The notes under the pieces were generated by a model that was not told where the DNA came from, ran no database searches, and saw only the letters and a list, made by a program, of their open reading frames with translations. A stretch of DNA of 64,000 nt. It comes from Bacteroides sp. AN502(2024) (GTDB lineage: Bacteria; Bacteroidota; Bacteroidia; Bacteroidales; Bacteroidaceae). The translations under genes and the position numbers were made by a program. Where the stretch lies: NCBI RefSeq assembly GCF_041227145.1, contig NZ_JBGFSP010000003.1, positions 1,922,001-1,986,000 on the forward strand, read 5' to 3'. Positions 16,529 to 24,494 of the stretch are shown here, piece after piece (the first letter of the stretch is position 1; every line of letters begins with the position of its first letter).

Positions 16529-18832
16529 TTAATTATGATTGATGATATCAATATGTCGCTTTATCGGTTGAATCAGATTTTCTACAAAATAATAGCGGAT
16601 GAGATTCTGGTAATAAGGACACATTACTCCATGGTCTTTGCCTGGTAGGATGAACATATCGAAACGTTTGTTGGCTTTTATCAGGGCATCTGCCAGACGG
16701 TAAGTAGACGAAGGTGGTACGTTCTTGTCTACATCACCCGTAATGAGCATCAGCCGTCCTTTCAGATTACCTGCCAATTCCATATTAGTAGGTATTTTTG
16801 TGGAGAATACAGTTTTCCCCGTTTTAGGATCGGTTTTCTCTGTTAATCCGTGGAACGTTTCTCCCCACCATTGGATGTAGATATTATTGTCATGGTTACC
16901 TGAAGCTGCTATCGCCACTTTATAAAAATCGGGATAGGTGAGGATAGCGGCTACTGCCTGAAATGCTCCTCCGGAATGTCCGTAAATACCTACACGGTCA
17001 AGGTCTATGAACGGATATTCATGTGCTAATTGGTTGATGACATTTTTATCATCCGCTAGAGGATAATCGCGGAGGTTACCATAACCGAAATTGTAGAAGT
17101 CGTGTCCGCGTAAGGGAGAACTGCCCCGGGGGGCTACGTTAATAACTATAAAGCCGAGTTCGGCCAGCGACTGGTTGCCATTGTCGTCAAGTGTGAATGA
17201 CTGTGGGACTTGGTCGTCTTGTGGACCTGGATATACATTACTGATAATAGGGTATTTTTTTGTTTTGTCCAGTTGGGATGGAAGGTACATTAAACCATAG
17301 AGATCGGTTTTTCCATCTGCAGCTTTCAATTTTAGTAATACGGGGGGCTGCCATCCTGCTCTTCTTAATTTGCTGTCGTCCATGCGGGCTACTTCAAACC
17401 GCCGGTTAGGGCGGTCAATAGACAGTACATTCATTACAGGTGCCAAATCCATACGTGAATACTGGTCGATGGCATATCGCCGGTCATCGGAAAGAGTCAG
17501 TTCATGGTTGCCGTTTCCCGGAGTGAGTAGCATTTGTCGCTTTCCATCGAGGCTAGCCTTATAATAAAAGGTGTAATAAGGATTAATCCCAGGTTCCTGG
17601 CCATATCCGGCAAATATGATATTCCTTTGTAAAGTATCTACATGAACGATGTTACCTGCTATGAGGTTATCACCTTGTGTGATGCGATTAAGTAATTGTC
17701 CGTTGCTGTCGTAAAGGTAATAGTTGCCTTTTCCTGTACGTTCCGACCACCAAATGAAATATTTTCCTTTTTCCACAATACGATAGTCGGACAATGTCAG
17801 GTTGATATGTGGGGTACATTCTTCAGAGATGAGTTCGGTAACCGTACCATCAATCAGGTTGATACGGCAAAAGTCGATTTTGTCAGCCTTGCGGCTCCGA
17901 CGGGTCAGGAAGAGAGATTCAGGAGAGCGGAAGTGGTCCAAAGCCACGACCTGATCGGGATACTTGTCGATGGGTAGCATCTTTCCTTGTTCATGGTCGG
18001 CATCATACCAATAAAGGCGGTATTGACGTACTCCGGCGTCACCGGGCATGGGCATTTTAAATGTTTTTGTTGTCGGACGCTGGTGTGTAAGGGAGTTGAT
18101 CAGACTGATTTCTTTTACTTCACTCATATCCTGCATCAGGTAGATGTAGCGATGCCCCAGCCAAAAACCTCTACTGTTGTCTTCTATTGTGTCTTTCGTA
18201 CAACGATAGGTGTAGGAGGCGTTCTCTTTTCCGTCTGTTGTAAGACGCCGCACGTTTCCTGTACGGTTGTTCCGTATATATAGGTCATATCCGCATCCCA
18301 GCATTGTGAAAAGCGAGTCGGTACTATGGTATACTTGTTTGATGATAGGACATTCCTGCTTTTTATTTTCCGGTTTAACTTGCGTCAGCATTCCGGTTTG
18401 CATGTCATACATGATGGACTTACCTTTTTTGTCAAGGTAAAAACGGTTGAAGTCATTTTTCTTGAAACGAAAGCCATACAGCTGTATGTTTGAGGCATCG
18501 AGCGTATCACCGATAATTTTAGCGTATTGACGAACAAATTGTTCATTATCTTTTATCATAGCCCGCTTCTTTCCATTTTTGGAATTGACCAGATAGTAAA
18601 GAATACCATTATCTTCTTTTACATTATAGTAGAAGTAATAACTGCCTTCGACCCAAGTAGGATAAGGTCTTTTACCTTTCACATATAAATCTAGTGAGTC
18701 TGCGGAAAATTTCTCGGCTCGTGTCCAATCAGCTTTCTCTACTACGTTGTAAAATGGTGCAGAGGTTCCTTGTGCTTGTATGTATAAACATGACAACAAG
18801 CCTATAAAACATGCGATGCTGTTTTTTTTCAT
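16529..18832 (-). CDS. S9-family (DPP IV/prolyl oligopeptidase-like) serine peptidase
   Basis: 767 residues with an N-terminal signal peptide (ACFIGLLSCLYIQAQG), so exported. The N-terminal ~530 residues form the beta-propeller with the DPP IV-type core. The C-terminal alpha/beta hydrolase has the nucleophile S620 in GIYGHSGGAF, the acid D702 in TGDVDKNVPPS and H734 in GKDHGVM, a complete triad. The start overlaps the stop of the S8 protease by 4 bp (ATGA), indicating translational coupling. Such enzymes remove dipeptides or short peptides from oligopeptides, which fits a step after endoproteolysis by the S8 protease and before SusC/D uptake. Confidence 0.92.
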   Translation of the reverse strand: MKKNSIACFIGLLSCLYIQAQGTSAPFYNVVEKADWTRAEKFSADSLDLYVKGKRPYPTWVEGSYYFYYNVKEDNGILYYLVNSKNGKKRAMIKDNEQFVRQYAKIIGDTLDASNIQLYGFRFKKNDFNRFYLDKKGKSIMYDMQTGMLTQVKPENKKQECPIIKQVYHSTDSLFTMLGCGYDLYIRNNRTGNVRRLTTDGKENASYTYRCTKDTIEDNSRGFWLGHRYIYLMQDMSEVKEISLINSLTHQRPTTKTFKMPMPGDAGVRQYRLYWYDADHEQGKMLPIDKYPDQVVALDHFRSPESLFLTRRSRKADKIDFCRINLIDGTVTELISEECTPHINLTLSDYRIVEKGKYFIWWSERTGKGNYYLYDSNGQLLNRITQGDNLIAGNIVHVDTLQRNIIFAGYGQEPGINPYYTFYYKASLDGKRQMLLTPGNGNHELTLSDDRRYAIDQYSRMDLAPVMNVLSIDRPNRRFEVARMDDSKLRRAGWQPPVLLKLKAADGKTDLYGLMYLPSQLDKTKKYPIISNVYPGPQDDQVPQSFTLDDNGNQSLAELGFIVINVAPRGSSPLRGHDFYNFGYGNLRDYPLADDKNVINQLAHEYPFIDLDRVGIYGHSGGAFQAVAAILTYPDFYKVAIAASGNHDNNIYIQWWGETFHGLTEKTDPKTGKTVFSTKIPTNMELAGNLKGRLMLITGDVDKNVPPSSTYRLADALIKANKRFDMFILPGKDHGVMCPYYQNLIRYYFVENLIQPIKRHIDIINHN

Positions 18833-20388
18833 CTCTTTTTATTATATTCGGTTGCTAATTTGGCTGCTTGTAATGCATCTATGATTCCTCCGCTTGTGCA
18901 ACGGTCTTTTAATTCGCTGACGGGGCGTACGCTTTTTATCAATATCTCTTTTATTTGTGCCGCTGTCAACTTTGGAAAGTATGCTCGCAACATAGCTGCT
19001 ACACCGCTTACTACGGGAGTAGCTATACTAGTTCCTTGTGACACCATATATTGATTGCCTACAGTCACTGAGGTGATTTCTTCGCCCGGGGCATAAACGT
19101 CTACCTCTTTGATTCCATAGTTGGAGAATTCGCTCGGTTGTCCTTTTTTATTTGAGGAGCCTATCCTTAAATAATTGCCAAATGTTTTTCCTTTTGAATC
19201 TTTTGCTGAAGGAAAATACGCAGTATAGTCAATGTTTCGTTTGTTGTTGCCTGCAGCCTGAATAATGAGCACGTCTTTTTTAAGAGCGTAAGCAATGGCA
19301 TCGTTTACCATTGTGGCATCGGGTGAGGTATATTTGCCTAAACTCATATTAACAACTTTGGCTCCGTTGTCTGCGGCATAGCGGATAGCGCTGGAAATGT
19401 CTTTGTCGTATTCGTCACCATCAGGTACAGCACGGATAATCATTAATCGGGCTTGAGGCCAAACACCTGTTATGGTATTGTCGTTTATTCCTTGACCGGC
19501 AATTACTCCGGCTACAAAAGTTCCATGTTCACATCCTTCGGCTTGTAGTAGTGGATTTCCGTAAAAACGGTCTGAAGAATCTTTCAGGTTATCTCCCATC
19601 AGTAGTCGTTTATCGGCATCGTGTTCAATTCCGTCCAATCGTTTGAGCATCAAAGCAAATGTATTACGGTGTTCTTGATATACATCTTTCCACAGTGTCT
19701 GCTTTCCTTTTTTGAGGAGGTCAACAGACAATGTTTGGCAAGCATTGTTCCATATTTCGTTTTCGATGGGAAGATGAATTAACCTATCGATGGTTAATGT
19801 GTCTATATTCATTCCGGGGATGGTTGCCAGTACTGAATCTACCAGTTGGTAAGCTTTGTCTTTTATGGCTGTGTAGTTAACAAATTTGATGTAGCTCATG
19901 ATACCAGCTTTCTTTTTCATCCTTTCATAGTAGGCGTATTCAGCAGTATCCTGTATCGTTTCCAGTTTTACATTTTTATATATGGGATATAAGCGTTTGA
20001 ATTCACGGTATTCTTCCGTTCCGGCACTAATCATGCTGAATGAACCGTCTTGGATTCCGAGGAAGTTCCATCCGTGCACATCATCCACATATCCGTTTTT
20101 ATCATTGTCTTTTCCGTCGTTTTTTTCTTTTGAATTACGCCAAAGAGCGGGAACTAAATCAATGGATGTAGTGTCTATGCCTGAATCAATAATGCCTACG
20201 ATGATTTGCTGCCGTGGCTTTAATTTTTTGACTTGCAGGAAATGTAAAGCTGCTTCCATATTTACGCCCTGCATTGTGTCATTATACATTTTATACCAAC
20301 TTGGATATGTGATTGTTTGTCCTTTGAGGTAATTTGTGGATATCCCTAGAAAGAAAAACAGAAAAAGTAGTAATTTAGAATTTTTCAT
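18829..20388 (-). CDS. S8-family (subtilisin-like) serine protease, exported
   Basis: 519 residues from the ATG at 20388 (MKNSKLLLFL), chosen because the ATG at 20442 lies upstream of the predicted promoter. The signal peptide ends near YLKGQ. The catalytic triad is complete: D68 in VGIIDSGID, H288 in CEHGTFVAG, S454 in QGTSIATPVVSG, with the oxyanion N381 in QAAGNN. About 220 residues separate the Asp and the His, against roughly 30 in subtilisin, so the domain carries a large insertion, partly helical and acidic (NDGKDNDKNGYVDD looks like a Ca-binding loop). No clear inhibitor-type prodomain is visible. It is the first gene of the operon. Confidence 0.93.
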   Translation of the reverse strand: MKNSKLLLFLFFFLGISTNYLKGQTITYPSWYKMYNDTMQGVNMEAALHFLQVKKLKPRQQIIVGIIDSGIDTTSIDLVPALWRNSKEKNDGKDNDKNGYVDDVHGWNFLGIQDGSFSMISAGTEEYREFKRLYPIYKNVKLETIQDTAEYAYYERMKKKAGIMSYIKFVNYTAIKDKAYQLVDSVLATIPGMNIDTLTIDRLIHLPIENEIWNNACQTLSVDLLKKGKQTLWKDVYQEHRNTFALMLKRLDGIEHDADKRLLMGDNLKDSSDRFYGNPLLQAEGCEHGTFVAGVIAGQGINDNTITGVWPQARLMIIRAVPDGDEYDKDISSAIRYAADNGAKVVNMSLGKYTSPDATMVNDAIAYALKKDVLIIQAAGNNKRNIDYTAYFPSAKDSKGKTFGNYLRIGSSNKKGQPSEFSNYGIKEVDVYAPGEEITSVTVGNQYMVSQGTSIATPVVSGVAAMLRAYFPKLTAAQIKEILIKSVRPVSELKDRCTSGGIIDALQAAKLATEYNKKR

Positions 20389-20431
20389 ATCGTTATGTTT
20401 TGTTCTTGATATGTCTAATGACATTATAGTG

Positions 20432-20465
20432 CAAAAATACAATATTATCTGAAAAAAGCAACAAA
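20432..20465 (-). promoter_or_regulatory. Promoter of the protease/SusCD operon
   Basis: On the minus strand a -33 TTTG (plus-strand CAAA at 20462-20465) and a -7 TATTTTTG (plus-strand CAAAAATA at 20432-20439) are separated by 22 bp, a good Bacteroides sigma-ABfr match. The predicted start of transcription is about 35-40 nt before the S8 protease ATG at 20388. Confidence 0.7.
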
Positions 20466-20480
20466 TTACGCACCGATTTG

Positions 20481-20524
20481 ATAAAAATTACCCTTGCTAC
20501 GGATAGTTGTAACAAGGGTAATTT
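20481..20524 (-). terminator. Intrinsic terminator of nadB
   Basis: AAATTACCCTTG (20485-20496) pairs with CAAGGGTAATTT (20513-20524), and the stem extends inward by four bases with one mismatch. On the minus strand it is followed by TTTTTAT. It lies ~70 bp after the nadB stop and just upstream of the next operon's promoter. Confidence 0.85.
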
Positions 20525-20593
20525 CGATAAAAGAGGAGTTTGGACCCCTTCAGCAGATTTTACTTATATATTTTGATGTGAAGCAATATCACT

Positions 20594-22168
20594 TCATTGT
20601 TTTTTGGCATGCGGATAATCAATCGTATAATGCAATCCGCGGCTTTCTTTGCGTTCCATTGCCTGACGCATAATCAGATAACCCACATTCACCATATTGC
20701 GCAATTCGCAGATTTCTTTGGATGCTACGCTGCGTTTGAACAGACTTTCGGTCTCTTCATAAATAATATCGAGTCTGTCCCAGGCACGTTTCAGACGGAG
20801 ATCGCTGCGGACAATACCCACATACGTACTCATAATCTGGTTCACTTCCTTCATGCTCTGTGTAATGAGCACCATTTCTTCCGGAGAACGGGTTCCTTCA
20901 TCGTTCCATTCGGGGATATCTTCATTATAAGAATATTGATCGATAACTTGTAGACTGTGTTTGGCGGCAGCATCTGCATATACCACTGCTTCAATCAGTG
21001 AGTTGGAAGCCAGGCGGTTACCACCATGTAATCCGGTGCAGGAACATTCTCCCACGGCATAAAGACGTTCGATGGAAGATTGTCCGTTCAAGTCGACAAG
21101 GATACCTCCGCAGAGATAGTGGGCGGCCGGAGCTACGGGGATATAATCTTTTGTGATGTCGATACCCAGACTCTGGCATTTCTCGTAGATATTGGGGAAA
21201 TGTTTCTTTGTCTCTTCAGGATCTTTATGCGTGACGTCCAGGTATACATGATCATCCCCACGGTTCTTCATTTCATTGTCAATGGCACGCGCTACAATGT
21301 CACGAGGAGCGAGTGAAAGACGGGGATCGTATTTCTGCATGAATTCTTTGCCATCCAGTGTGCGTAATACACCTCCGTAACCGCGCATCGCTTCCGTTAT
21401 CAGGAAAGAAGGACGGTCCCCCGGATGATACAAGGCGGTAGGATGGAACTGTACAAACTCCATATCCTTCACCGTACCTTTGGCACGATAAACCATGGCG
21501 ATACCGTCTCCGGTAGCGACTAACGGGTTAGTGGTCGTTTTATAAACGGCTCCTACTCCACCGGTAGCCATCAACGTCACTTTGGCAAGATACGTATCCA
21601 CTTTTCCCGTTTGGGGATCGAGGATATAAGCACCGTAGCATTTAATATCCGGTGTCTGACGCGTAACAGTTATACCCAGATGATGCTGTGTCAGGATTTC
21701 AATGGCAAATTTGTTTTCGATGACCGTGATATTCGGATGCTGCTGTACCGCTTTAATCAGGCTATCCTGAATTTCGGCTCCCGTGTTATCTTTATGGTGA
21801 AGAATACGGAACTCCGAGTGTCCTCCTTCGCGGTGCAAGTCAAATTCGCCTTTCTCGTTTTTGTCAAAGTCCACTCCCCATTTAATCAGTTCTTTAATTT
21901 GTGCGGGAGCTTCGCGTACTACCTTTTCTACTGCGGCGCGGTTGCTGATCCAGTCACCGGCAATCATTGTGTCTTCAATGTGTTTGTCGAAATTATCCAC
22001 CAGAAGGTTGGTGACGGAGGCTACACCTCCTTGGGCGAAGTATGTATTGGCTTCTTCCAGCCCACTTTTACAGATAAGAGCAACTTTACCTTTGTGCGCT
22101 ACTTTCAGCGCAAAACTCATACCGGCAATTCCGGAACCGATAACGAGGAAATCGAATTTTCTTACCAT
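20594..22168 (-). CDS. nadB: L-aspartate oxidase
   Basis: About 524 residues from the ATG at 22168. FAD-binding GxGxxG motif at residues 11-16 (VIGSGIAG), the substrate and flavin segments FDLHREGGHS, HKDNTGAEIQ and the C-terminal helical domain with RSDLRLKRAWDRL are typical of NadB. The enzyme oxidises L-aspartate to iminoaspartate, the first step of de novo NAD synthesis; NadA (43714) uses the product. An ATG at 22186 is in frame, but the only good -7 element (22189-22196) would place transcription start at about that codon, so the ATG at 22168 is preferred. It is cytosolic, monocistronic and divergent from the PH-domain gene. Confidence 0.95.
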   Translation of the reverse strand: MVRKFDFLVIGSGIAGMSFALKVAHKGKVALICKSGLEEANTYFAQGGVASVTNLLVDNFDKHIEDTMIAGDWISNRAAVEKVVREAPAQIKELIKWGVDFDKNEKGEFDLHREGGHSEFRILHHKDNTGAEIQDSLIKAVQQHPNITVIENKFAIEILTQHHLGITVTRQTPDIKCYGAYILDPQTGKVDTYLAKVTLMATGGVGAVYKTTTNPLVATGDGIAMVYRAKGTVKDMEFVQFHPTALYHPGDRPSFLITEAMRGYGGVLRTLDGKEFMQKYDPRLSLAPRDIVARAIDNEMKNRGDDHVYLDVTHKDPEETKKHFPNIYEKCQSLGIDITKDYIPVAPAAHYLCGGILVDLNGQSSIERLYAVGECSCTGLHGGNRLASNSLIEAVVYADAAAKHSLQVIDQYSYNEDIPEWNDEGTRSPEEMVLITQSMKEVNQIMSTYVGIVRSDLRLKRAWDRLDIIYEETESLFKRSVASKEICELRNMVNVGYLIMRQAMERKESRGLHYTIDYPHAKKQ

Positions 22169-22188
22169 AATCTTGTTATTTCTCACCG

Positions 22189-22196
22189 CAAATCTA
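22189..22196 (-). promoter_or_regulatory. Putative nadB -7 element that decides the start
   Basis: Plus-strand CAAATCTA reads TAGATTTG on the minus strand, fitting TAnnTTTG. Transcription would begin near 22182, so the ATG at 22186 would not be translated. No good -33 was found. Confidence 0.5.
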
Positions 22197-22274
22197 CAAA
22201 ATAAGTTACTTCGTTGTACTTTTCGTTGTCATTAATTCATAAAATTGCTACCTTGCAAGCAAAAATCTGACTAA

Positions 22275-22688
22275 ATGAATCGAATTTTCCATGCTCGCGT
22301 TGCCTGGTACCAGTATTTCCTGTTGGTGGTGCTTACTCTGAATGCCGTTGGTGCATTGTGGTGTAAATATATCTTAGTAGCAGTACTGTTCATGCTTATG
22401 CTGATTGTTGTAATCGAACAGATTATACATACCGTTTATACGCTGACTACGGACGGTAATCTCGAAATATCCCGTGGCCGTTTTATTCGCAAGAAAGTAA
22501 TTCCGATTTCAGAGATCACCGCTATACAGAAATGTCATTCCATGCGGTTAGGGCGTTTCTCGGTGACGGATTATCTATTGATAGAATATGGGAAAGGTCG
22601 GTTCGTTTCTGTGACACTTGTTAAGGAACGGGAGTTTGTCGAAATGATAGAAAAAATGTCCAAATGTACCATAAATCTAATAAAATAG
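22275..22688 (+). CDS. Small membrane protein with bacterial PH-like domain
   Basis: 137 residues. Two adjacent hydrophobic segments lie at ~12-52. They are followed by a soluble part with the bacterial PH pattern: YTLTTDGNLEISRGRFIRKKVIPISEITAIQK, then a beta-rich tail with FVSVTLVKEREFVEMIEKM. This is the layout of short bPH/YdbT-related proteins; their molecular role is not established. It is divergent from nadB and ends 44 bp before the sigma factor gene, so cotranscription with that gene is possible but not shown. Confidence 0.72.
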   Translation: MNRIFHARVAWYQYFLLVVLTLNAVGALWCKYILVAVLFMLMLIVVIEQIIHTVYTLTTDGNLEISRGRFIRKKVIPISEITAIQKCHSMRLGRFSVTDYLLIEYGKGRFVSVTLVKEREFVEMIEKMSKCTINLIK

Positions 22689-22732
22689 GTATTTTTGCTC
22701 TGTAAATAGAAAAAAAGGAAATTTTAGGAGTG

Positions 22733-23296
22733 ATGAAGTGCCTGATGGATGAAGAGAAAAATGATTGGATAGACTTATCCGATATAAATGTATTTCAGCA
22801 GCAATACCGTCTGAACTGTTGTCGGTTGAAATATTTTGGTATCCAATATTTGCCGGATGAAGAGGTCATTTCCGACCTGATTCAGGATATCTGGTTGAAA
22901 ATATGGGAGAGAAAGGAGACGTACGTGAATGAACAGGCATTCAAGAAATATCTTTTTCGTTCCCTTTACCGGGCTATTCTTAATTATATCAAGCACAAGA
23001 ATATTATGAAAGAATATGAGGAAGATGTTTTAAATCAGGAAGAGGAATCGGATCAGGAGATAACCTACAAGATCATTGAGTCTGAGATTTATCAATGTGT
23101 CAACCAAGTGTTTGATGAATTGCCTGCTTCCTGCCGCAGCGTATATGTAGCCAGTCTGAGTGGAAAATCACAGAAAGAAATCTCGGAGGAGCTTTCGATC
23201 TCTATCAATACCGTCAAGAAACACATTAATAACGCGAATCATTACATGAAAAAACGGATCAAGGATATCTTGTTTGCAATTCTTATTTTTCGTTAA
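22733..23296 (+). CDS. ECF-type RNA polymerase sigma factor (Bacteroidales FecI-like)
   Basis: About 187 residues. A ribosome-binding AGGAG at 22726-22730 precedes several in-frame starts (GTG 22730, ATG 22733, ATG 22745); the ATGs are more likely, and 22745 has the more usual spacing. Sigma region 2 is seen in EVISDLIQDIWLKIWERK (residues ~42-60) with the region 2.4 stretch FRSLYRAILNYIKHK. Region 4 has the helix-turn-helix SGKSQKEISEELSISINTVKKHI near residues 143-165. FecR and a SusC with an STN domain follow, the classic trans-envelope signalling order. It probably directs transcription of the importer operon when the anti-sigma factor is released. Confidence 0.93.
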   Translation: MKCLMDEEKNDWIDLSDINVFQQQYRLNCCRLKYFGIQYLPDEEVISDLIQDIWLKIWERKETYVNEQAFKKYLFRSLYRAILNYIKHKNIMKEYEEDVLNQEEESDQEITYKIIESEIYQCVNQVFDELPASCRSVYVASLSGKSQKEISEELSISINTVKKHINNANHYMKKRIKDILFAILIFR

Positions 23297-23360
23297 AAAA
23301 ATAATTTGTTCATTACACCAGCGTTATATTTAGTTGTCTTTTATTAAAGATTAACTATTT

Positions 23361-24494
23361 ATGGCTAGTGACATTCATATAGAAAAGGCTAAGAAATGGC
23401 TCCTGAAAAAAATAGCGGGAACTATTGACGATCGGGAAGAAAAGCTGTTGCAGGAGTGGATACGTAGGTCTCCACGCAACAAGGCACTGGCCGATCGGGT
23501 CCTCTCTGAAGAGTTTCTGACATCCGCCATAACTACCGATAGTAAGGCGTTCTACAAAACATCCTGGCAGAAATTGTATCATCAGATCGGGTATCGTCAA
23601 TCACATGCTTTGTCGAGGTGGATGGCAGCTGCTGTTGTGATCGGCTTTGTGGCAAGCGTTTATTTCTTTTCCCAAAATTGGGAAGTCACGATTGTTCCGG
23701 GGACTTCTAAAGCCACCTTTCACGATGTTTTCCCGGCTGTTACCTATCCGTTGACGGAGGGGGAAGGAAAAGTCTTGAATTATTCACGTTACATTAGTCA
23801 ACTCTCGGAAAAGAACCCCGTTCAGTTATCTCCGGATTTGCACCGGACCATAGCCGTTCCACAAGGTGGCGAATATCGGGTGTTGTTGGAGGATAGTTCG
23901 CTGATACATTTGGGGCCGGGATCTTCCTTGTCGATTCCCGTAGATTTTTCCGCAATCAACCGAACGGTAAACCTCTCGGGAGAGGCTTATTTCATCATCC
24001 ATAAAGATTCCTTGCATCCGTTCATCATTCGGACGGAGAAAGTGAATGTACGGGCACTGGGTACGAAACTGAATATAGAGGCTTATGATGAGGAGAAATA
24101 TACCAAAGTCACGTTGGAAGAGGGAAAAGTGGAACTTCAATCAGCCACAGAGACGCGCGCTCTTCCGGTGGGGTGTACAGCCTTGATTGAGGAGGATAAA
24201 GCGATTGAGATGTCGAAGGCGAATATGCTCGAATGTGTGGCGTGGCACCGCAATCGCCTTGTCTTCGATAATCAGCCGATGGAAAATATTATGAGAAAGC
24301 TCGCTCGCTGGTATGATGTGGAGGTTGCCTTCAGCACCGATCGGGTCCGTAACTTACATATAACGATGGATGTGGACAAATACGAAACATTCAATAAGTT
24401 GGCGGATGCTTTGGAAAAAACGGACGAACTACAAATTCGAATTAAGAGAAATAAAGTTGTATTAATATCCGAAAGGAATCTAAATCAAGAATGA
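23361..24494 (+). CDS. FecR-family anti-sigma factor
   Basis: 377 residues. The N-terminal cytoplasmic part (~1-85) has a DUF4880-like start (KKWLLKKIAGTIDDREEKLLQEW). One transmembrane segment lies at ~86-104 (WMAAAVVIGFVASVYFF). The periplasmic FecR domain spans ~155-250 with RTIAVPQGGEYRVLLEDSS and VNVRALGTKLNIEAY. The C-terminal DUF4974 has VAWHRNRLVFDNQPMENIMRKLARWYDVEV, which interacts with the STN domain of the cognate receptor in this family. The stop overlaps the SusC start by 4 bp (ATGA), so production of the sensor and its receptor is coupled. Confidence 0.95.
   Translation: MASDIHIEKAKKWLLKKIAGTIDDREEKLLQEWIRRSPRNKALADRVLSEEFLTSAITTDSKAFYKTSWQKLYHQIGYRQSHALSRWMAAAVVIGFVASVYFFSQNWEVTIVPGTSKATFHDVFPAVTYPLTEGEGKVLNYSRYISQLSEKNPVQLSPDLHRTIAVPQGGEYRVLLEDSSLIHLGPGSSLSIPVDFSAINRTVNLSGEAYFIIHKDSLHPFIIRTEKVNVRALGTKLNIEAYDEEKYTKVTLEEGKVELQSATETRALPVGCTALIEEDKAIEMSKANMLECVAWHRNRLVFDNQPMENIMRKLARWYDVEVAFSTDRVRNLHITMDVDKYETFNKLADALEKTDELQIRIKRNKVVLISERNLNQE

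Noticed and set aside
22248..22255. TACCTTGC as promoter of the PH-domain gene
   Set aside because: It misses one base of the TAnnTTTG consensus and has no -33 partner, so I did not list it as a feature.
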